13,524 bases of DNA from Bacteroidota bacterium (GTDB lineage: Bacteria; Bacteroidota; Bacteroidia; Bacteroidales; Prolixibacteraceae), in the NCBI GenBank assembly GCA_023488865.1, contig JAMDDG010000251.1, positions 1 through 13,524 on the forward strand, written 5' to 3'. The stretch's first letter is position 1. Each line of letters starts with the position of its first letter. The notes below the pieces were generated by a model. The model saw nothing but the letters and a program-made list of their open reading frames with translations, made no database searches and had not been told where the DNA came from. The translations under genes and the position numbers were made by a program. Shown here one piece after another: positions 7,109 through 13,413 of the stretch.

Positions 7109-10100
7109 TTACTTGTATTCGTCCCATGATTTAATGGAAATGTCCTCCAGTTCCAGCTTGCAGATGGCATAGATAAAGGCGCTTGCAACACGGGCATTGG
7201 TGATCAGCGGGATATTATAATCGATGGCATTCCGGCGGATGCGGTAACCGTTTGACAATTCCCGTTTGGTATGGTCTTTGGGAATGTTGATGACCATTTC
7301 GATTTTGCGTTCTTTGATTAGTTCCAGCGTGTTGGGAGAGTCCTCCTCGTCAGGCCAGTAAACATGTTCGGTTTCGACGCCGTTTTCCTGGAAGAAATGG
7401 TGGGTCCCACCGGTTGCATAAATTGTGAAACCTCTCTCTTTCAGCATCTTGGCGCTAACCAACAATTCGACCTTGCCCCGGACCGGTCCTGAAGAGATAA
7501 GAATGGTTTTTTTCGGGATGCGGTAACCTACCGAGAGCATCGACTTAAGCAAAGCCTCGTAGAAGTTTTCTCCGATACATCCAACTTCACCGGTAGAGGC
7601 CATGTCGACACCCAAAACCGGATCGGCATTCAGAAGCCGGTGAAAGGAAAACTGGGGAGCTTTGACGCCAACATAATCCAGTTCAAAGAGGGATTTGTCG
7701 GGTTTCTTAAAGGGTACATCCAGCATGGCTTTGGTTGCAATCTCGATCAGGTTTGTTTTCAATACCTTGGATACAAACGGGAACGACCTCGACGCCCTGA
7801 GGTTACATTCGATTACCTTGATGTCGTTGTCTTTAGCCAGGTACTGAATATTGAAGGGACCAGTAATTTCCAGCGCTTTGGCAATTTTTCTGGATATTTT
7901 TTTGATCCGGCGTATGGTCTCTACATACAATTTTTGAGGCGGGAAAACGATGGTAGCGTCACCTGAATGGACACCGGCAAACTCGACGTGTTCAGACAGG
8001 GCATAAGCCACGATTTCTCCGTCTTTGGCTACTGCATCCACCTCAATCTCTTTGGCATTTTCGATGAACTCGGAAACGACAACAGGATGCTCCTTCGACA
8101 CATGCGCAGCCAGTTTGAGAAAATGCTCAAGCTGGTCGCGGTTGGAAACCACGTTCATTGCGGCGCCTGACAGAACATAGGATGGACGGATCAGTACCGG
8201 AAATCCTACCTCATCTACAAATTTAAAGGTGTCCTCGATGGTCGTGAGCTGGCTCCAGCGGGGCTGGTCAACTTGCAGCTTGTCGAGCATGGCCGAAAAT
8301 TTGTTCCGGTCCTCAGCGTTGTCGATCTTTTCGGCAGTTGTGCCCAGGATCGGTACGTTCATGGCATGAAGTTTCATGGCCAGGTTGTTGGGTATCTGCC
8401 CGCCCATCGACAACACGGTCCCTTTGGGATCTTCCAGGTCACAGATATCGAGGACTCTTTCCAGGGAAAGTTCATCAAAATAGAGCCGGTCACAGTTGTC
8501 GTAGTCGGTCGATACCGTTTCGGGATTGTAATTGATCATGATGGCCCGGAAGCCCTCTTCCCGGATGGTGTTTACCGCGTTAACGGAACACCAGTCAAAC
8601 TCAACGGAGGAGCCAATCCGATAGGCTCCTGAACCTAATACGATAATCGATTGATTGTCGTGTTGAAAATTGACATCATGCTCAGTTCCGTTATAAGTAA
8701 GATAGAGATAATTGGTCTGGGCAGGGTATTCTCCGGCTAAGGTGTCTATCTGCTTAACATAAGGAAATATGCCCTGTTTTTTTCTGAAATCCCTCACCTT
8801 CAAGCTTTCAACATTCATATCCTTCACCTTGGATTTAACAACAATCCGGGCAATTTGAAAGTCGGAAAATCCCAGTTTTTTTGCATCCAACAGAAGGTCG
8901 GACGGCAGGTTCTCTAAAGTATCAAAGCCACTTAACCGGGTCCGTAAATGGTAGATATTTTGCAAGCGCATCAGGAACCACTTGTCGATGCGGGTGATCT
9001 CCCAAATTTGATCAACGGTATATCCCTTGTGGAAAGCTTCCGCGATAGCGAAAATCCGCCGGTCAGTTGGATTGACCAACTCCTCATCGATATCTGTCAT
9101 CGCCATATCTCCCCGGTTCCCGACAAATCCATGCATACCGATTCCGATCATCCGGAGCCCTTTCTGTATTGCCTCCTCAAAGTTCCGGCCAATGGCCATG
9201 ATCTCGCCGACGGATTTCATGCTGGATCCAAGGTTTTTGGATACACCTACAAATTTGCCAAGGTCCCAGCGCGGGATCTTTACTACACAATAATCGAGTG
9301 CAGGCTCAAAACAGGCAGTGGTCTTTTTGGTGACGGAGTTTTTCAGTTCATGCAGGCCATAACCCAGACCGAGTTTAGCTGCCACAAAGGCCAGCGGGTA
9401 ACCGGTTGCTTTGGAGGCCAGCGCCGAAGATCTTGAAAGACGCGCATTTACTTCAATAACCCTGTAATCTTCTGAGTTAGGGTCGAGCGCAAATTGAACG
9501 TTGCATTCACCAATTACGCCAATCTTGCGGATAATTTTGATGGAGAGGGCGCGCAGCTTATGATATTCGTCGTTCGATAATGTCTGAGAGGGTGCTACCA
9601 CGATTGATTCGCCGGTATGGATGCCGAGCGGATCGAAGTTCTCCATGTTACAAACTGTGATGCAGTTGTCGTATTGGTCTCGAACTACCTCATATTCAAC
9701 TTCTTTCCAGCCTTTGATTGACTCCTCTACCAGGATTTGTCCGGAGTAGGAGAAGGCATTGCTGGCCAGTTTATTCAATTCTGTTTCGTTCGAACAAAAG
9801 CCGGAACCGAGTCCGCCTAATGTGTATGCTGCGCGGATAATCAGTGGATATCCCAACGTATTGGCGGCTTCGCGGGCCTGTTCAATAGATACACAGGCGA
9901 TGCTTCGCGGGGTCAATACATCAATTTCGTGCAAAATATTCGAGAAGATTTCGCGGTCTTCGGTGTTGATAATCGATTGGACCGGTGTACCAATCACCTT
10001 CAGATTGTATTTCTCCAGTATTCCCTGACGGAAAAGATCCACTCCGCAATTGAGGGCTGTTTGTCCGCCAAAGGCTAGCAAAATTCCATCAGGATGCTCT

Positions 10101-10336
10101 TTCTGAATTACCTTTTCAACAAAGTAAGCGGTTACAGGAAGGAAATATATTTTGTCGGCGATCTCCTCGGAGGTCTGAATAGTTGCGATGTTGGGGTTGA
10201 TCAGAATGGTGTAGACACCCTCTTCTTTCAACGCTTTGAGCGCCTGGGAACCAGAGTAGTCGAACTCCCCGGCCTCCCCGATTTTCAGTGCGCCGGATCC
10301 CAGTACGATGACCTTCTTAATATTTTTGTTTACCAT
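7109..10336 (-). CDS. carB: Carbamoyl-phosphate synthase large subunit
   Basis: 1075 residues, close to the E. coli length (1073). It makes carbamoyl phosphate from bicarbonate, two ATP and ammonia supplied by CarA, feeding arginine and pyrimidine synthesis in the cytoplasm. Order: first ATP-grasp unit (about 1-400; 'GEFDYSGSQALKALKEEG', 'AAYTLGGLGSGF', metal/ATP site 'IEVNARLSRSSALASKATGY' with Glu295 and Asn297), helical oligomerisation region (about 405-555), second ATP-grasp unit (about 560-935; 'IECNLRASRSFPFVSK', Glu843 and Asn845), and the MGS-like allosteric domain (about 942-1075; 'YATGGTHHFFQENG', 'VINIPKD', 'IPLITN'). Many segments, such as 'SGALKIGEAGEFDYSG', 'INPNIATIQTS' and 'CNMENFDPLGIHTG', resemble animal CPS1/CAD more than E. 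coli CarB (from memory of those sequences). It follows carA after a 159-bp repeat-filled gap. Nothing suggests damage. Confidence 0.98.
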   Translation of the reverse strand: MVNKNIKKVIVLGSGALKIGEAGEFDYSGSQALKALKEEGVYTILINPNIATIQTSEEIADKIYFLPVTAYFVEKVIQKEHPDGILLAFGGQTALNCGVDLFRQGILEKYNLKVIGTPVQSIINTEDREIFSNILHEIDVLTPRSIACVSIEQAREAANTLGYPLIIRAAYTLGGLGSGFCSNETELNKLASNAFSYSGQILVEESIKGWKEVEYEVVRDQYDNCITVCNMENFDPLGIHTGESIVVAPSQTLSNDEYHKLRALSIKIIRKIGVIGECNVQFALDPNSEDYRVIEVNARLSRSSALASKATGYPLAFVAAKLGLGYGLHELKNSVTKKTTACFEPALDYCVVKIPRWDLGKFVGVSKNLGSSMKSVGEIMAIGRNFEEAIQKGLRMIGIGMHGFVGNRGDMAMTDIDEELVNPTDRRIFAIAEAFHKGYTVDQIWEITRIDKWFLMRLQNIYHLRTRLSGFDTLENLPSDLLLDAKKLGFSDFQIARIVVKSKVKDMNVESLKVRDFRKKQGIFPYVKQIDTLAGEYPAQTNYLYLTYNGTEHDVNFQHDNQSIIVLGSGAYRIGSSVEFDWCSVNAVNTIREEGFRAIMINYNPETVSTDYDNCDRLYFDELSLERVLDICDLEDPKGTVLSMGGQIPNNLAMKLHAMNVPILGTTAEKIDNAEDRNKFSAMLDKLQVDQPRWSQLTTIEDTFKFVDEVGFPVLIRPSYVLSGAAMNVVSNRDQLEHFLKLAAHVSKEHPVVVSEFIENAKEIEVDAVAKDGEIVAYALSEHVEFAGVHSGDATIVFPPQKLYVETIRRIKKISRKIAKALEITGPFNIQYLAKDNDIKVIECNLRASRSFPFVSKVLKTNLIEIATKAMLDVPFKKPDKSLFELDYVGVKAPQFSFHRLLNADPVLGVDMASTGEVGCIGENFYEALLKSMLSVGYRIPKKTILISSGPVRGKVELLVSAKMLKERGFTIYATGGTHHFFQENGVETEHVYWPDEEDSPNTLELIKERKIEMVINIPKDHTKRELSNGYRIRRNAIDYNIPLITNARVASAFIYAICKLELEDISIKSWDEYK

Positions 10337-10347
10337 GAGTTATATTT

Positions 10348-10462
10348 TTGAAATGATGATTAAGGGTTGCGGTAGAGACGTTGCATGCAACGTCTCTACG
10401 GTTATTCTGTTGAAATGATGATTAAGGGTTGTAGTGGAGACGTTGCATGCAACGTCTGTACG
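10348..10462. repeat. Pair of 53-bp palindrome-containing direct repeats between carA and carB
   Basis: Bases 10348-10400 recur at 10410-10462 (offset 62) with four substitutions. Each copy has a constant 5' half (TTGAAATGATGATTAAGGGTTG) and a palindromic 3' half built on GACGTTGCATGCAACGTC. A 9-bp spacer separates them. In the carA-carB transcript both palindromes would fold into hairpins. Short palindromes of this flavour occur as dispersed REP-like or MITE-like elements in bacterial genomes; here the element has duplicated in place. No reading frame is seen in the 159-bp gap. Confidence 0.9.
10372..10399. repeat. Perfect 28-bp palindrome (first repeat copy)
   Basis: A perfect inverted repeat centred between 10385 and 10386, with half-site GTAGAGACGTTGCA. 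The second copy, 10434-10461, is the same apart from one G/G mismatch and one G-T pair, so it retains its fold. With no loop in the middle it could form a cruciform in DNA or an RNA hairpin that protects mRNA ends between the two genes. Confidence 0.9.
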
Positions 10463-10495
10463 TGTATTTCAATTGAGATTTGATGAAATTCAATT

Positions 10496-11575
10496 TCATT
10501 TTCCCTGCAGTGATTTTTTTATGTTTTGAATAAAATCATCAAATAGAAACTCGGTGTCAACCGGGCCTGATGAGGCCTCCGGGTGAAACTGGGTAGAGAA
10601 GAAGGGCTTGGTTTTGTGACGGATGCCCTCGTTGGTGCCATCGTTGACGTTGTAAAACAGGGTCTCCCAATCATCAGGGAGGGTATTTTGATCAATGGCG
10701 TAACCGTGATTTTGTGAAGTGATGAAACACCGGTTGGTCCCGTTCAGGAGCACCGGCTGGTTGTGGCTTCGGTGACCATACTTCAGTTTGTAGGTAGTGC
10801 AACCGGCTGCCAATCCAAGCAACTGATTCCCCAGGCAGATTCCCATAATTGGTTTCTCTTGTTGGATGGCGGTCCGGATATGCTGAACGGTGATTTCGCA
10901 CATGGTCGGGTCTCCCGGACCATTAGTGAGAAAAAGGCCATCATATTTCAGGGTATTGAAATCATAATCCCAGGGAACCCGTATCACGTTGACTCCGCGT
11001 TTAATCAGGCATCGGATAATGTTGTTTTTTACGCCGCAATCGACCAAAACAACTGTGGCATCCCCTTCTCCGTATGTTTCGACGGTGTTTGTACTGGCGA
11101 TCGCAACTAAGTTCATCAGGTTGGGATCGACCAGTTCAATCGGTTCGGCTTCAAATTCAATCTTTCCAAGCATCGACCCTTTCTCCCTGAGTATTTTGGT
11201 AAGCGCCCGGGTGTCGATGCCATAAATTCCGGGTATTTGTTGCGATTTCATCCAGTCAGCCAGGCTGGATTGTGCATTCCAGTGGCTGTACCCGAAAGAG
11301 TAGTTATCGACAACTAACCCGGTGATGTGGATCTTGTCCGATTCAAAGTAGCGGTGAAGGCCATTCTCTTTGCGATCGGAGGGTACGCCATAATTACCAA
11401 TCATCGGATAGGTGGAGACTAAAATCTGACCTGTATAGGAAGGATCGGTCAAACTTTCGGGGTAGCCCGTCATGGCAGTATAAAAGACAACCTCACCGGC
11501 TACTGATTTTTCATGACCGAACGATTTCCCATCGAATGTTGTGCCATCCTCCAGTACCAACTTAACTTTTCGCAT
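10496..11575 (-). CDS. carA: Carbamoyl-phosphate synthase small (glutaminase) subunit
   Basis: 359 residues. It hydrolyses glutamine and channels ammonia to CarB. The N-terminal CPSase small-chain domain (about 1-135) carries 'EVVFYTAMTGYPESLTDPSY' and 'GIYGIDTRALTKILREKG'. The class I glutamine amidotransferase domain (about 172-355) has 'LTNGPGDP', the nucleophile elbow 'GICLGNQLL' with catalytic Cys247, and 'TQFHPE' with His331 and Glu333, so the triad is intact. The residue after the elbow is Asn250, where E. coli has His (GICLGHQ). The stretch 'ITSQNHGYAI' to 'NVNDGTNEGI' to 'PVDTEFLFD' closely resembles vertebrate CPS1. It is the first gene of a carA-carB operon and is divergent from argR, with a leader of about 340 bases holding attenuator-like hairpins. 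The start is ATG at 11575. Confidence 0.98.
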   Translation of the reverse strand: MRKVKLVLEDGTTFDGKSFGHEKSVAGEVVFYTAMTGYPESLTDPSYTGQILVSTYPMIGNYGVPSDRKENGLHRYFESDKIHITGLVVDNYSFGYSHWNAQSSLADWMKSQQIPGIYGIDTRALTKILREKGSMLGKIEFEAEPIELVDPNLMNLVAIASTNTVETYGEGDATVVLVDCGVKNNIIRCLIKRGVNVIRVPWDYDFNTLKYDGLFLTNGPGDPTMCEITVQHIRTAIQQEKPIMGICLGNQLLGLAAGCTTYKLKYGHRSHNQPVLLNGTNRCFITSQNHGYAIDQNTLPDDWETLFYNVNDGTNEGIRHKTKPFFSTQFHPEASSGPVDTEFLFDDFIQNIKKSLQGK

Positions 11576-11613
11576 ATTATTTTATTTGTATCTATCGTTT
11601 TAATGTTGCTAAA

Positions 11614-11643
11614 AGCTATTAGCTGTTGGCTATTAGCTATTAG
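11614..11643. repeat. Short AGCTATTAG-type direct repeats in the carA leader
   Basis: GCTATTAGCT occurs at 11615-11624 and again at 11629-11638 (offset 14), followed by a further GCTATTAG at 11636-11643. The run sits about 40-70 bases upstream of the carA ATG. It looks like simple-sequence expansion; the minus strand also reads TAGCTTTT, one base from the -7 promoter motif, so a secondary promoter here cannot be excluded. Confidence 0.6.
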
Positions 11644-11709
11644 TTTAAAGGTGTGCGCTTCCGGTTGATTCTTTGGAGGCTGGAACGTTTTCACACCCTT
11701 GAACCTCCG

Positions 11710-11778
11710 CCCCTTCGACAAGCTCAGGGACCGGTCTTATCCATGTTTTTGCGCAAACCCTTCGACAGGCTCAGGGAG
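11710..11778. repeat. Two REP-like palindromic units in the carA leader
   Basis: CCCTTCGACAAGCTCAGGGA (11711-11730) recurs as CCCTTCGACAGGCTCAGGGA (11758-11777) with one substitution, spaced 47 bases apart. Each unit is an imperfect palindrome (CCCT...AGGG, or CCCTGAGC...GAAGGG on the other strand). This motif is a familiar dispersed REP-type repeat in many bacterial genomes (recalled, not searched). No RAYT transposase is nearby. The units lie inside the predicted carA leader and would give extra RNA hairpins. Confidence 0.75.
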
Positions 11779-11830
11779 AGGTATTCTAAAATCCAAAATT
11801 GTTTTTTAGAATTATCTGCCCTCAATAAAG

Positions 11831-11884
11831 AAAAAATGCGTTTCCACTACTTTTGATCAGCAGTAAAAACGCATTTTTTGCGTT
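11831..11884 (-). promoter_or_regulatory. Attenuator-like leader of carAB with two competing hairpins
   Basis: In the minus-strand transcript three segments occur in order: A (AACGCA, 11884-11879), B (AAAAAATGCGTTT, 11879-11867) and C (AAACGCATTTTTT, 11843-11831). B can pair with A (6 bp, short A-loop) or with C (13 bp perfect, 23-base loop), but not both. The B:C hairpin ends in a T-run continuing as CTTT, like an intrinsic terminator. It starts about 35 bases after the predicted carA transcription start and about 255 bases before the carA ATG. This topology is that of an attenuator. A simple bidirectional terminator remains possible, though no plus-strand gene ends here. Confidence 0.5.
11857..11874 (-). 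other. Five-codon reading frame inside the carAB leader hairpin
   Basis: The minus strand reads ATG CGT TTT TAC TGC TGA, encoding Met-Arg-Phe-Tyr-Cys. Its start lies in segment B of the attenuator-like structure, so a translating ribosome would occupy the arm needed for the terminator hairpin. Whether it is translated is unknown; a reading frame this short arises easily by chance. Confidence 0.2.
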
Positions 11885-11921
11885 AACAAGATCGATATTA
11901 CCGGATGTTGTCGCACGTTGA

Positions 11922-11953
11922 CAAAAGTAGGTTAAATCTTCCAATCACACAAA
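11922..11953 (-). promoter_or_regulatory. carAB promoter
   Basis: On the minus strand TTTG (11953-11950) is followed by a 20-base spacer and TACTTTTG (11929-11922). This matches the Bacteroidota primary-sigma consensus TTTG-N19-21-TAnnTTTG completely. Transcription would begin near 11916, giving carA an untranslated leader of about 340 bases that includes the competing hairpins and REP units. Confidence 0.7.
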
Positions 11954-11964
11954 AAATAGTTAGT

Positions 11965-11982
11965 GATTTATAAATATTCACA
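11965..11982. promoter_or_regulatory. Weak ARG-box-like site beside the carAB promoter
   Basis: Read on the plus strand this 18-mer has a perfect right half-site (ATTCA after an AT-only centre) but a degenerate left half-site (TTTAT instead of TGAAT). It lies 12 bases upstream of the carA -33 element, where a bound repressor could interfere. The surrounding DNA is very AT-rich, so chance is a real possibility. Confidence 0.3.
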
Positions 11983-12026
11983 AATATTTAACATTTAACC
12001 AAAAAATAAAATAAAAATACATTAAA

Positions 12027-12059
12027 TTGCTTAAGATTGACAATAAATATTTATATTTG
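12027..12059 (+). promoter_or_regulatory. argR promoter
   Basis: TATATTTG at 12052-12059 matches the -7 consensus TAnnTTTG exactly. A TTG at 12027-12029, 22 bases upstream, is a near-consensus -33 element. Transcription would start around 12065, about 32 bases before the argR start codon and just before the ARG box. Confidence 0.55.
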
Positions 12060-12067
12060 CATTTTAT

Positions 12068-12085
12068 TTTGAATAAATATACAAT
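12068..12085. promoter_or_regulatory. ARG box (ArgR operator) in the argR leader
   Basis: TTTGAATAAATATACAAT matches 17 of 18 positions of the E. coli ARG-box consensus WNTGAATWWWWATTCANW; only one T in the right half is changed to A. It sits immediately downstream of the predicted argR transcription start, 12 bases before the start codon. ArgR binding here would repress argR and the following acyltransferase gene when arginine is plentiful. Binding is inferred from sequence only. Confidence 0.6.
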
Positions 12086-12097
12086 AAACGAACAATT

Positions 12098-12586
12098 TTG
12101 AAAAAGAAAATTGAACGATTTGAATTGATCAAAAAGATCATTTCCAGCGAAGTAATCAGCAATCAGGATGACCTGCAATTAAGATTACATTCGTTGGGGA
12201 TGGAGGTTACACAGGCAACTTTGTCGCGCGACCTGAAGTCTTTGCAGGTCATCAAAGTGAGCGATGCCAAAGCCGGATATGCCTATCGTTTGCCATCCTA
12301 CGATATGCTGCATCCTGCTCAAAATGAAGCGGGCCCGTCACGGATGAATTTTTTGGCGGACGGGGTACTGGGAATAGAATTTTCAGGTAATCTGGGCGTG
12401 ATTAAGACCCTGCCGGGATTTGCCCCCAGCACGGCCCTTGCGATAGATGAATCGGGATGCAAGGAGATACTTGGAACCATTGCAGGCGACGACACCATTT
12501 TGGTCGTTATCCGCGATGGCGTTGGCCGGAACGATGTGATCCATGCTTTGGTAACGATTATGCCGAAACTCGAAAACCGGCTCTGA
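12098..12586 (+). CDS. argR: Arginine repressor ArgR
   Basis: 162 residues. The N-terminal winged helix-turn-helix (about 1-68) includes 'VISNQDDLQLRLHSLGMEVT' and the recognition motif 'QATLSRDLKSLQVIKV' (Ser43, Arg44). The C-terminal oligomerisation/arginine-binding domain (about 88-160) has 'GFAPSTALAID' and the canonical 'ILGTIAGDDTILVVIRD' with Asp131-Asp132, the arginine-contacting pair. Length is standard. ArgR hexamers bind ARG boxes with arginine as co-repressor and switch arginine biosynthesis. The start is TTG (12098-12100): an in-frame TAA lies at 12074-12076, no ATG lies between, and the next Met (35) is inside the DNA-binding domain. It is divergent from carAB and 89 bases upstream of the GNAT gene, which is probably in its operon. 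Confidence 0.96.
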   Translation: MKKKIERFELIKKIISSEVISNQDDLQLRLHSLGMEVTQATLSRDLKSLQVIKVSDAKAGYAYRLPSYDMLHPAQNEAGPSRMNFLADGVLGIEFSGNLGVIKTLPGFAPSTALAIDESGCKEILGTIAGDDTILVVIRDGVGRNDVIHALVTIMPKLENRL

Positions 12587-12647
12587 GGGAAAGGAAGAAG
12601 TGAAACGGAGAAACGGAGATCGGAAATAAGCTTGTAAGTGACTCCTT

Positions 12648-12655
12648 TAGTTTTG
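12648..12655 (+). promoter_or_regulatory. Possible internal promoter element before the GNAT gene
   Basis: TAGTTTTG matches TAnnTTTG and would start a transcript about 15 bases before the GNAT ATG. No -33 TTTG is found at proper spacing, so it is only a candidate for expression independent of argR. Confidence 0.3.
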
Positions 12656-12675
12656 AAAAAAAAACAGCAATAAAA

Positions 12676-13320
12676 ATGATATTCAGCAAGAAGAAAAGTG
12701 AAGCACAGAAACCGGAGATCAAAGTAATTCTGGCCGGAGAAGAACATCTGAAATATGTGGATGAAATCAACGATACCATTGAAAAAGCGTCCAAAGAAAG
12801 GGGGACCGGGATTGCACGGCGTACCCATGAATACATAGCAGACAAAATCACCGAAGGAAAAGCAATTATTGCGCTGGATGGTGATAAATTTGCAGGATTT
12901 TGCTATATTGAGTCGTGGAGCGACGAAAAATATGTGGCCAATTCAGGGTTGATCGTCCATTGGGATTACCGGGGCTTCGGATTGGCGCGCCGGATCAAAC
13001 ACAAGGCTTTCGAAATTTCAAGAAAACGGTTCCCGAAAGCTAAGTTGTTTGGTTTGACCACTGGTTTGGCGGTAATGAAAATCAATTCGGAACTGGGCTA
13101 CCGGCCGGTAACTTTTTCCGAACTTACCGATGACGAACAATTTTGGAAGGGATGCCAGAGTTGTGTCAACTACGATATCCTGCTAAGGATGAAGCATTCT
13201 AAGTGTCTGTGTACCGGAATGTTATACGATCCCGAATGGCAAAAGGGAAAACGAAAGATGAACATGCCCTTCGACCTTTACAGGGAGTGGCTGGAGAAGA
13301 GGAAGAAGGACAGAGAATAA
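12676..13320 (+). CDS. GNAT-family acyltransferase, probable N-acylglutamate synthase of arginine synthesis
   Basis: 214 residues, starting at ATG 12676. The GNAT fold is visible: beta strands 'KAIIALDGDKFAGFCYIES' (62-80), then 'NSGLIVHWDYRGFGLARRI' (89-107) with the acyl-CoA pyrophosphate loop Arg99-Gly-Phe-Gly-Leu-Ala104, helix 'AFEISRKRF', and strand 'KLFGLTTGLAVMKINSELGY'. The C-terminal extension carries CQSC (Cys160, Cys163) and CLC (Cys177, Cys179), which could bind a metal. It is not an ArgA or ArgJ relative. Its place behind argR suggests it makes N-acetyl- or N-succinylglutamate, the first step of arginine synthesis; as I recall, genetic work in Bacteroidota assigned that role to GNATs in arg clusters. 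The donor cannot be read here. GNAT family is certain, the precise reaction inferred. Confidence 0.85.
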   Translation: MIFSKKKSEAQKPEIKVILAGEEHLKYVDEINDTIEKASKERGTGIARRTHEYIADKITEGKAIIALDGDKFAGFCYIESWSDEKYVANSGLIVHWDYRGFGLARRIKHKAFEISRKRFPKAKLFGLTTGLAVMKINSELGYRPVTFSELTDDEQFWKGCQSCVNYDILLRMKHSKCLCTGMLYDPEWQKGKRKMNMPFDLYREWLEKRKKDRE

Positions 13321-13351
13321 ACCAGGGAGCATGGAGAACGGAGAATAGAAG

Positions 13352-13367
13352 AGTGAAACGGAGAAAC
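13352..13367. repeat. Purine-rich repeat flanking the GNAT gene (second copy)
   Basis: AGTGAAACGGAGAAAC here is identical to 12599-12614 in the argR/GNAT gap, so the GNAT gene is bracketed by the same sequence in the same orientation. Both sit in longer runs of GGAGAA/ACGGAGA units (12590-12625 and 13325-13375). This may be a dispersed purine-rich repeat or a simple-sequence expansion. The copies could also mark the ends of an inserted or duplicated segment. Confidence 0.6.
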
Positions 13368-13413
13368 AGAGAAGAAAGACAAGGGGACAAGGGGACTATT
13401 AGACTAGTTAGGT

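Noticed and set aside
8948..9436. 162-codon plus-strand frame opposite carB
   Set aside because: It lies wholly antisense to a highly conserved carB region, has no recognisable domain and no promoter; it is a by-product of carB codon use.
10483..10499. ATGAAATT-C-AATTTCAT inverted repeat at the carA stop
   Set aside because: AT-rich, with one central base and no T-run; too weak to call a terminator.
11653..11856. 67-residue plus-strand reading frame upstream of argR
   Set aside because: Its middle is simply the two REP-like palindromes translated (LRQAQGPV and PFDRLRE-type strings), and it ends inside the leader hairpin.
12043..12054. Palindrome ATAAATATTTAT in the argR promoter as an extra operator
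   Set aside because: It is pure A/T in very AT-rich DNA and does not match the ARG-box half-sites, so chance explains it.
12319..12828. 169-codon minus-strand frame across argR and GNAT
   Set aside because: It crosses two well-supported genes on the opposite strand and shows no domain or promoter.
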